Assembly (NCBI GenBank): GCA_944380695.1
Contig: CALWII010000003.1
Location: 1 to 10,218 of the forward strand
Reading direction: 5' to 3'
DNA: 10,218 nt
Source of the DNA: an uncultured Clostridia bacterium
Lineage (GTDB): Bacteria > Bacillota > Clostridia > Christensenellales > UBA1242
Translations under genes and position numbers: made by a program
Notes under the pieces: generated by a model
The model's database searches: none
The model's input: only the letters and a program-made list of their open reading frames with translations
What the model was told of the DNA's origin: nothing
Part shown: in pieces, positions 6,001 to 10,218 of the stretch
How the letters are laid out: every line of letters starts with the position of its first letter
Numbering within the stretch: the first letter of the stretch is position 1

Positions 6001-7796
6001 TTGTCTTCGTCCAATTTTAAAATAGATAAAAAGGCTTCTGATGGAATTTCAACAGAACCAATCTGTCTCATTCTTTTTTTACCCTCTTTTTGCTTTTCCA
6101 ACAATTTTCGTTTTCGTGTTACATCTCCACCGTAACATTTAGCCAACACATCTTTTCTCAAAGCACTTATAGTCTCTCTTGCGATGATTTTATTGCCAAT
6201 AGCTGCTTGAATAGGCACCTCAAAAAGCTGTCGAGGAATTATTTTTTTAAGTTTTTCAACAATAGCTCTGCCCCTAATATAAGCGAAGCTTTCGTGCACA
6301 ATCAATGACAGTGCGTCACACTTCTCTCCCTTTAAAAGAATGTCTAATTTAACAAGTTTTGACGGCATCAACCCATCGATTTGATAATCAAAACTTGCGA
6401 AGCCCTTGGTCGAGGATTTTAGTTTGTCAAAGAAATCATAAATGATTTCTCCCAGTGGAAGTCGATAATCAATTCTCACTCTGCTTTTGTCGAGGTAAAC
6501 TAAATTTTTGTAAATTCCTCTTTTTTGCTGACACAAATCCATAATGGCACCGACATATTCTGGTGGTGTAAAAATATTAGCAGAAACCATCGGCTCTAAA
6601 ATCTTTTCGATTTCAACCGAGTTAGGTAAATTCGACGGGTTTGATATTTCCAACTGCTCTCCGTTTGTTTTTATAACGGTATAGGAAACACTTGGTGCTG
6701 TAGTGATGATATCTAAATTAAACTCTCTTTCAATTCTTTCAGTAATAATTTCCAGATGAAGCAAACCCAAAAAACCACATCTAAAACCAAACCCCAATGC
6801 TGTCGAACTTTCAGGTGTAAATTGCAAACTAGCATCGTTTAATTTTAGTTTTAACAATGCCTCTTTTAAATCGTTATATTTAGAACCATCGACAGAAAAA
6901 ACTCCGCAATAAACAACCGGTTGAACTATTTTGTAGCCAGGAAGAGGCTCTAATGTAGGAAAATTCTGTTTAGTGACAGTATCGCCAACTCTGACATCAG
7001 ACAGACTTTTTATAGAAGCAGAAATATATCCAACTTCACCAGCAGACAATGTTTCTGTTTCCTGCATTTTAGGATTAAAAACACCAACCTCGGTGACCTC
7101 GTAGGTTTTGTCAGCTTGCATAAACAGAATTTTATCCCCGACTTTAACACTGCCGTCAAAAATCCTGACTAAACAAATGGCGCCTTTAAAATTATCATAA
7201 AAGCTGTCAAAAACCAAAGCTTTTAGCGGTTTGTTTTCATCACCATTTGGCGCAGGAAATTTTTCGACTATCATTTTTAAAACCGTATCAATATTTGTTC
7301 CTTCTTTGGCGGAAATACAAGGTGCATCTTGTGCATCAATTCCAATAACATCTTCTATTTCTGCTTTACATTTTTCGATTTGTGCTGATGGCAAATCGAT
7401 TTTGTTAATAACAGGCAAAATTTCAAGATTTGCATCAATCGCCATATATGCATTTGCGAGAGTCTGTGCTTCAACACCTTGCGTTGCATCAACAATTAAT
7501 ATAGCCCCTTCACAGGCCATAAGTGACCTGGAAACTTCATAAGTGAAATCCACGTGCCCAGGTGTGTCGATTAAATTCAATACAAAATCCTCTCCACAAT
7601 AATTATAGGTCATTCTTGTCGGAGTCAATTTAATAGTTATCCCTTTTTCACGCTCTAAATCCATACTATCAAGCAGTTGGTCTTGCATATCTCTTTTGGC
7701 TACGGAACCTGTTTTTTCCATAAGCCTGTCAGCAAGCGTACTTTTACCGTGATCAATATGAGCAACAATGCAAAAATTTCTAATATTTTTCTTCAT
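5997..7796 (-). CDS. lepA: Elongation factor 4 (LepA), ribosomal back-translocase GTPase
   Basis: LepA (EF4) is a translation-factor GTPase related to EF-G, implicated in back-translocation and in 30S biogenesis or initiation. The 599 residues have the full layout: G domain with AHIDHGKST (12-20), the GITI switch (52-55), DTPGH (77-81) and NKID (131-134), then domains II, III and V. The LepA-specific C-terminal domain ends in CYGGDVTRKRKLLEKQKEG and GSVEIPSEAFLSIL, characteristic of the family. The ATG at 7794-7796 gives the family start MKKNIRNFCIVAHIDHGK. The frame is open further upstream from a GTG at 7848-7850, but that would add a non-conserved hydrophobic stretch without an SD and is rejected. 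No SD precedes the chosen ATG, and the -10 element lies only 6 nt away, so the mRNA may be leaderless. The gene is divergent from the phosphodiesterase gene and coupled to hemW. Confidence 0.99.
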   Translation of the reverse strand: MKKNIRNFCIVAHIDHGKSTLADRLMEKTGSVAKRDMQDQLLDSMDLEREKGITIKLTPTRMTYNYCGEDFVLNLIDTPGHVDFTYEVSRSLMACEGAILIVDATQGVEAQTLANAYMAIDANLEILPVINKIDLPSAQIEKCKAEIEDVIGIDAQDAPCISAKEGTNIDTVLKMIVEKFPAPNGDENKPLKALVFDSFYDNFKGAICLVRIFDGSVKVGDKILFMQADKTYEVTEVGVFNPKMQETETLSAGEVGYISASIKSLSDVRVGDTVTKQNFPTLEPLPGYKIVQPVVYCGVFSVDGSKYNDLKEALLKLKLNDASLQFTPESSTALGFGFRCGFLGLLHLEIITERIEREFNLDIITTAPSVSYTVIKTNGEQLEISNPSNLPNSVEIEKILEPMVSANIFTPPEYVGAIMDLCQQKRGIYKNLVYLDKSRVRIDYRLPLGEIIYDFFDKLKSSTKGFASFDYQIDGLMPSKLVKLDILLKGEKCDALSLIVHESFAYIRGRAIVEKLKKIIPRQLFEVPIQAAIGNKIIARETISALRKDVLAKCYGGDVTRKRKLLEKQKEGKKRMRQIGSVEIPSEAFLSILKLDEDK

Positions 7797-7802
7797 TTTT
7801 AT

Positions 7803-7811
7803 AGTATAACA
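7803..7811 (-). promoter_or_regulatory. Extended -10 element directly upstream of lepA (leaderless start?)
   Basis: In minus sense TGTTATACT lies 6 nt before the lepA ATG, so transcription would begin at or within a base or two of the start codon. The -35 is weak (TTTATT at 16 bp). An alternative with -35 TTGTCT (7839-7844) and -10 TAAAAT (7814-7819) has a 19-bp spacer and would also leave only a very short leader without an SD. Confidence 0.55.
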
Positions 7812-7851
7812 AAATTTTAAAAAAAATAAAATAATTTTAGACAAAAACACT

Positions 7852-7879
7852 TTGAAAATATAATAAAAAAATCTATAAT
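7852..7879 (+). promoter_or_regulatory. Promoter of the glycerophosphodiesterase gene
   Basis: The -35 is TTGAAA (7852-7857, 5/6), the spacer is 16 bp, and the -10 is TATAAT (7874-7879, perfect). A start near 7886 would leave a leader of about 48 nt that carries AGGAG. A second TATAAT at 7859-7864 is present but has no matching -35. The promoter lies back to back with that of lepA. Confidence 0.65.
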
Positions 7880-7934
7880 AGTATTGATTTTAAATTTAAG
7901 TTTTATCAAACAAATAAGATATTAGGAGTTGCAA

Positions 7935-8666
7935 ATGCAAGATCTTTTTAAAACTTGGTTGGTTGAAACGCCAATTGCTCACAGAGGATTTCATAACAGT
8001 ATATTCCCTGAAAATTCTTTGGGCGCATTCAAAAATGCTATAAACCACGGCTATGCGATAGAGCTTGATGTCCAAATGCTTTCCGATGAAACTGTCGTAG
8101 TTTTTCACGACGAATCTTTATCAAGAATGACCGGGAATGATGGATATTTGAAATTTTTAACAAAAGAAGATTTGCCTATGTTAAAGCTCAAAAACAGCAA
8201 GGAAAATATTCCAACACTAAACGAAGTTTTAAAAACAATAAATGGCAAAACTCCAATCATAATTGAAATAAAAAACAATTCGAAAGTAGGAAAGCTTGAA
8301 CAAAAAGTTATTGACGAGCTTTCGAATTATAATGGAGAAATCGCAGTCGCATCATTTAATCCTACTTCCCTCGCATACTTTAAACAACACGCTCCCCATA
8401 TTTTAAGAGGGCAACTTGCAGGTTACCTAAAAAATTTAAGACTTAAATTTTTCACAAGATGGGGAATGAAAAGAATGGTTCTTGCAAAAAAAGTAGCTGG
8501 CGCTGATTTTATTATGTATGAGGCCAAAACCCTTCCGAACAGATTTGTGAGAAAATTTAAAAAGTTGCCACTTCTTGCTTGGACAGTAAAAAGCCAAGAG
8601 GAATACCTTCGTGTTGTAAAATATTGTGACAATGTTATTTTTGAAGGCTTTGAGCCAAAAATATAA
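7935..8666 (+). CDS. Cytoplasmic glycerophosphodiester phosphodiesterase (GDPD/UgpQ-like)
   Basis: GDPD enzymes hydrolyse glycerophosphodiesters, the products of phospholipid deacylation, to glycerol 3-phosphate and an alcohol. The 243 residues form one GDPD TIM-barrel domain. Visible motifs are AHRGFHN (15-21, catalytic His in HRG), PEN (25-27), metal ligands E43 and D45 in ELDVQ, the second catalytic His in FHD (57-59), and EIK at 111-113; AWTV at 216-219 and a C-terminal FEGFEP complete the barrel. There is no signal peptide or membrane helix, so it acts in the cytoplasm, like UgpQ. The ATG at 7935 has AGGAG at 7924-7928 with 6 nt spacing. A TTG two codons earlier is too close to that SD. 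It is the only plus-strand gene in the centre of the window, is monocistronic, and ends before a shared terminator. Exact substrate preference cannot be read from the sequence. Confidence 0.93.
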   Translation: MQDLFKTWLVETPIAHRGFHNSIFPENSLGAFKNAINHGYAIELDVQMLSDETVVVFHDESLSRMTGNDGYLKFLTKEDLPMLKLKNSKENIPTLNEVLKTINGKTPIIIEIKNNSKVGKLEQKVIDELSNYNGEIAVASFNPTSLAYFKQHAPHILRGQLAGYLKNLRLKFFTRWGMKRMVLAKKVAGADFIMYEAKTLPNRFVRKFKKLPLLAWTVKSQEEYLRVVKYCDNVIFEGFEPKI

Positions 8667-8830
8667 GAACTTTTTTGTTAACTCGTTTTAAAATTAGTGG
8701 CATTTTGAAGAAAAAAAGGGTGTATATTAAGTTATAATAAAAATGATATCTAGTTTAAAAAAATATAAGCGATACTTATTTTTTGTTAGCTGCAAAACAG
8801 TTTAATTCGGATTACCTTTTTAAAACTAAA

Positions 8831-8873
8831 ATAAAAAAAGAACTTTACAATCTTGGTAAAGTCCCTTTTTTAT
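8831..8873. terminator. Bidirectional intrinsic terminator between the phosphodiesterase gene and rsmD
   Basis: Arms ACTTTAC (8842-8848) and GTAAAGT (8856-8862) form a 7-bp stem with a 7-nt loop. The stem is flanked by an A-run on the left (8833-8839) and a T-run on the right (8866-8871). Read in plus sense the hairpin is followed by CCCTTTTTT; in minus sense it is followed by TCTTTTTTT. It therefore fits as the end of both convergent transcripts. The rest of 8667-8913 shows no supported gene. Confidence 0.85.
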
Positions 8874-8913
8874 TCCGCTAATCTCAAAATAACCTTACTT
8901 TAACAGAGTTTTT

Positions 8914-9441
8914 TTATTTAGTTATAAAAGTCAAGAAGGTATTGCCGTAGCGTTTTTTATCAATTACATTATAAATTTCCGAGTTGATATTTTCGTCTTT
9001 ATCGTGCTCGCAAACAATAATCCCATTAGCAGATAAAAGGTCCTTTTCAAAAATAACTTTAAGAGCGGGCTCGTACAATTTGGATGCATAAGGCGGATCA
9101 ATCAAAATCAAATCGAACTTTTCAGTTTGTTTTTGTAAAAATTTTATAGCATCAATTTTTAGAACTTCTGCTTCTAATTTTAAATTTCGTAAATTTGTTT
9201 TTGTCAACATAATGCTTTTATAATTTTTATCAACGAACACAACTTTTTTTGCTCCACGAGATAGCGCCTCAATACCAAGAGCGCCTGTACCACAAAAAAG
9301 ATCTAAAACAATTTTATCCGGTATGAAAAATTGCAATTTTGTAAAAAGCGCCTGCTTTACTTTATCCGTGGTAGGACGAACAAAACTCAATTTATTTTTT
9401 TCTAGTTTTCCGCCCCTTCTTGAACCAGTTGTAACCCGCAT
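8914..9441 (-). CDS. rsmD: 16S rRNA (guanine-966-N2) methyltransferase RsmD
   Basis: RsmD methylates N2 of G966 in 16S rRNA, in the P-site region of the assembled 30S head. The 175 residues show the typical start MRVTTGSRRGGKL, RPTTDKVKQALF (22-33), the SAM-binding LDLFCGTGALGIEALSRGA (46-64), an acidic FVD at 69-71, and the catalytic DPPY at 115-118. The ATG at 9439-9441 has GGGGAG (9449-9454 in minus sense) with 7 nt spacing. A TTG 5 codons upstream overlaps the SD itself and is rejected. In many Bacillota coaD follows rsmD directly; here nothing follows except a terminator. It converges on the phosphodiesterase gene. Confidence 0.97.
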   Translation of the reverse strand: MRVTTGSRRGGKLEKNKLSFVRPTTDKVKQALFTKLQFFIPDKIVLDLFCGTGALGIEALSRGAKKVVFVDKNYKSIMLTKTNLRNLKLEAEVLKIDAIKFLQKQTEKFDLILIDPPYASKLYEPALKVIFEKDLLSANGIIVCEHDKDENINSEIYNVIDKKRYGNTFLTFITK

Positions 9442-9470
9442 TATAAAACTCCCCAATTAAAATCGCTATA

Positions 9471-9479
9471 ATTATAGCA
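9471..9479 (-). promoter_or_regulatory. Extended -10 promoter of rsmD
   Basis: In minus sense this is TGCTATAAT, a perfect extended -10 element, with a poor -35. The expected start is near 9464, giving a leader of about 23 nt that carries the GGGGAG SD. The -10 forms one half of the palindrome GCTATAATTATAGC (9465-9478), which may be chance in this base composition. Confidence 0.6.
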
Positions 9480-9624
9480 CAAAATTTTATTAAAAAGATA
9501 CAAATAAATGAAATCATCATATAAGAACTTACAAAAATTTGTTAAATTGACAGCCTAAAAAATCTTTTCATTTTTTTAAATAAAGTTTTTTATTAAAAAA
9601 TTATTATACATTGGCAAATATAAT

Positions 9625-9653
9625 TTTAAAATTTTTGTCGAAAAATGTATAAT
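9625..9653 (+). promoter_or_regulatory. Probable promoter of the ribbon-helix-helix gene
   Basis: The -35 is TTTAAA (9625-9630, 4/6), the spacer is 17 bp, and the -10 is TATAAT (9648-9653, perfect). The spacer contains the interrupted palindrome ATTTTT-GTCG-AAAAAT (9631-9646). Transcription would start near 9660, just where the leader inverted repeat begins. Confidence 0.45.
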
Positions 9654-9660
9654 AAAAAAC

Positions 9661-9726
9661 AGAACAACCAACTTTAACAACCGATTTTGCAACGAATTAT
9701 TGTTGTTCTTTAAAAGTTATAGAACA
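9661..9726 (+). repeat. Inverted and direct AGAACA repeats in the leader of the ribbon-helix-helix gene
   Basis: AGAACAAC (9661-9668) is the exact reverse complement of GTTGTTCT (9702-9709), and AGAACA recurs at 9721-9726. The middle copy can therefore pair with either the left copy (8 bp, 33-nt loop) or the right copy (6 bp, 11-nt loop). These may be operator half-sites for the encoded DNA-binding protein, or alternative RNA hairpins in a leader of about 92 nt. AACAACC also occurs twice (9663-9669 and 9676-9682). Confidence 0.5.
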
Positions 9727-9751
9727 GATTAATAAGAAAAAGGGGTGTTAA

Positions 9752-9928
9752 ATGAGAAAAGATTATCCAAGATTTACGCTTAGAATATCAAATGAAATGT
9801 TGCAAAAGATTGGTTGCATTGCGTCTAATAACGGAAGAACTAAAAATAAAGAAATAGAATTTTTACTCAAACGACATATTGCAGAATACGAGCGATTGTA
9901 TGGCCCTATTATAAAAAAAGACTTATAA
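9752..9928 (+). CDS. Small Arc-type ribbon-helix-helix DNA-binding protein
   Basis: This 58-codon gene has the ATG at 9752-9754, AGGGG at 9741-9745 six nt upstream, and TAA at 9926-9928. The product starts MRKDYPRFTLRIS and continues through EMLQKIGCIAS, NNGRTKNKEIEF and LLKRHIAEYE. This matches the ribbon-helix-helix layout of the Arc repressor: a beta strand of alternating polar residues (RFTLR, about 7-11) that would enter the DNA major groove, helix A (14-25), the NGR turn with T/S-x-N (27-32), and helix B (32-46). Such proteins bind DNA as dimers or higher oligomers. Small Arc-like proteins are common in Clostridia genomes and in phages. The target is unknown; the repeats in its own leader suggest autoregulation. 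No toxin partner gene is visible next to it, so an antitoxin role is not supported. The fold assignment is fairly sure and the function is inferred. Confidence 0.88.
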   Translation: MRKDYPRFTLRISNEMLQKIGCIASNNGRTKNKEIEFLLKRHIAEYERLYGPIIKKDL

Positions 9929-9966
9929 ATAGCTATTATAAAAAAATATTTATAATGAGAAAACAA

Positions 9967-9996
9967 TTGACAAAATAGAAGATAATGTAGTATAAT
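9967..9996 (+). promoter_or_regulatory. Perfect-consensus promoter upstream of tRNA-Lys
   Basis: TTGACA (9967-9972) and TATAAT (9991-9996) are both exact consensus, with an 18-bp spacer. Transcription should start near 10003, about 125 nt before the tRNA. Such a strong promoter fits a stable RNA gene. It follows the ribbon-helix-helix stop by 38 nt, and no clear terminator separates them. Confidence 0.8.
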
Positions 9997-10002
9997 TCTG
10001 TC

Positions 10003-10128
10003 CGGTAGAGAAATGATAAATAAATCATTTTTATTTCGGTAGCATTTGTTATTAATAATATTTGAACAACTTGCGCAACAACACAACTCCAAACTGCACA
10101 TCCCGAAATGAATACAAACTACAAATTT
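10003..10128 (+). other. Long transcribed leader ahead of tRNA-Lys
   Basis: This span between the consensus promoter and the tRNA has no SD-preceded reading frame. Near its start, AAATGAT (10011-10017) and ATCATTT (10024-10030) form a 7-bp hairpin followed by TTATTT, flanked by two CGGTAG copies (10003-10008 and 10037-10042). The second half (about 10065-10128) is C- and A-rich and poor in G, so it should be largely unstructured apart from the short palindrome TTGCGCAA (10071-10078). It may be just a precursor 5' leader removed by RNase P, or it may include a short RNA. Confidence 0.4.
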
Positions 10129-10204
10129 GGACCAGTAGCTCAGTTGGTAGAGCAATTGACTCTTAATCAATGGGTCCAGGGTTCGAGTCCCTGCTGGTCC
10201 ACCA
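10129..10204 (+). tRNA. tRNA-Lys, anticodon CUU
   Basis: A complete cloverleaf is visible: acceptor GGACCAG (10129-10135) pairs with CTGGTCC (10194-10200); D arm GCTC/GAGC (10138-10141, 10150-10153); anticodon arm ATTGA/TCAAT (10155-10159, 10167-10171) with loop CTCTTAA, giving anticodon CTT at 10162-10164; five-base variable loop; T arm CAGGG/CCCTG (10177-10181, 10189-10193) with TTCGAGT. The discriminator is A10201 and CCA is encoded (10202-10204). The anticodon reads AAG codons. In an AT-rich genome the major tRNA-Lys would be UUU, so this is probably an extra isoacceptor. A-rich sequence follows to the window edge, so the terminator or further tRNAs lie outside. Confidence 0.97.
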
Positions 10205-10218
10205 AAAAAAGCCCATTC

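Larger units (their letters stand above)
9442..9751. other. 310-bp divergent intergenic region between rsmD and the ribbon-helix-helix gene
   Basis: This very AT-rich stretch holds the rsmD promoter and leader on the left, and the probable promoter and repeat-containing leader of the small plus-strand gene on the right. The middle (about 9481-9620) contains homopolymer A and T runs, an isolated TTGACA at 9547-9552 with no suitable -10, and a second TATAAT at 9619-9624 without a -35. I see no reading frame with an SD and no RNA gene in it. Confidence 0.7.

Noticed and set aside
7797..7850. Upstream extension of LepA from a GTG start
   Set aside because: It would add 18 mostly hydrophobic residues not found in LepA, lacks an SD, and would place the true family start MKKNIRNF internally.
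8743..8805. Twenty-codon frame downstream of the phosphodiesterase gene
   Set aside because: No SD at a workable distance, no valid promoter (the nearest TATAAT has a 22-bp spacer to TTGAAG), and no recognisable sequence.
9547..9624. TTGACA at 9547 and TATAAT at 9619 as a promoter pair
   Set aside because: The hexamers are 66 bp apart, and neither has a partner at 16-18 bp.
9928..9956. AT-only hairpin ATTATAAA / TTTATAAT and the palindrome AATAGCTATT after the ribbon-helix-helix gene
   Set aside because: The stems consist almost wholly of A-T pairs and no T-run follows, so this is not a convincing terminator; in this composition such repeats arise by chance.
9763..10170. Long minus-strand frame of 135 codons
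   Set aside because: It runs antisense through the ribbon-helix-helix gene, the consensus promoter and the tRNA, has no SD, and its composition (Cys, Ser and Ile rich) is typical of antisense noise.
9752..10204. Possible mobile element using tRNA-Lys as an attachment site, with the Arc-like gene as its regulator
   Set aside because: There is no integrase, no repeated 3' tRNA end in the window, and no other phage or plasmid gene; the Arc-like gene lies on the 5' side of the tRNA.

Overview
The window is an AT-rich bacterial chromosome segment. Its gene content, Shine-Dalgarno (SD) sequences, TTGACA/TATAAT-type promoters, YlxM and RbgA all point to a low-GC Bacillota (Firmicutes) lineage, most likely an uncultured Clostridia-like organism. 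TGA is used as a stop and TGG as Trp, so this is code 11 and not a mollicute. The species is an inference and I cannot name it.

Most of the window (363-7796) is a minus-strand block of translation and protein-targeting genes. In transcription order it reads lepA - hemW - [promoter] - ylxM - ffh - [promoter] - rpsP - khpA - rimM - trmD - rbgA - yraN. Together these genes supply an elongation GTPase (LepA), a radical-SAM heme chaperone homologue (HemW), the SRP GTPase and its partner (Ffh, YlxM), ribosomal protein bS16 and the 30S maturation factor RimM, a KH RNA-binding protein, the tRNA m1G37 methylase, and the 50S assembly GTPase RbgA. Most junctions overlap by 1-14 nt, which suggests translational coupling. 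Compared with the Bacillus-type order (ylxM-ffh-rpsP-ylqC-rimM-trmD-rplS-rbgA-rnhB), rplS and rnhB are missing and trmD runs directly into rbgA.

Left edge (1-311): the 5' part of a minus-strand gene for a single-pass membrane protein of unknown function, with its own near-consensus promoter. Middle right (7797-9479): a divergent promoter region separates lepA from a plus-strand glycerophosphodiester phosphodiesterase. That gene converges on rsmD (16S rRNA m2G966 methylase) across a terminator that can work in both directions.

Right end (9442-10218): a regulatory stretch with inverted repeats precedes a 58-codon Arc-type ribbon-helix-helix gene. A perfect-consensus promoter follows, then a roughly 125-nt leader and a tRNA-Lys(CUU) with encoded CCA.

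I found no CRISPR array, transposase, phage gene, defence system or clearly new multi-gene system. The points worth a second look are small-scale: a 20-bp perfect palindrome at the ylxM start site, a 25-bp tandem duplication across the hemW stop codon, an apparently leaderless lepA, the repeat-rich leader of the small repressor-like gene, and the long tRNA leader.
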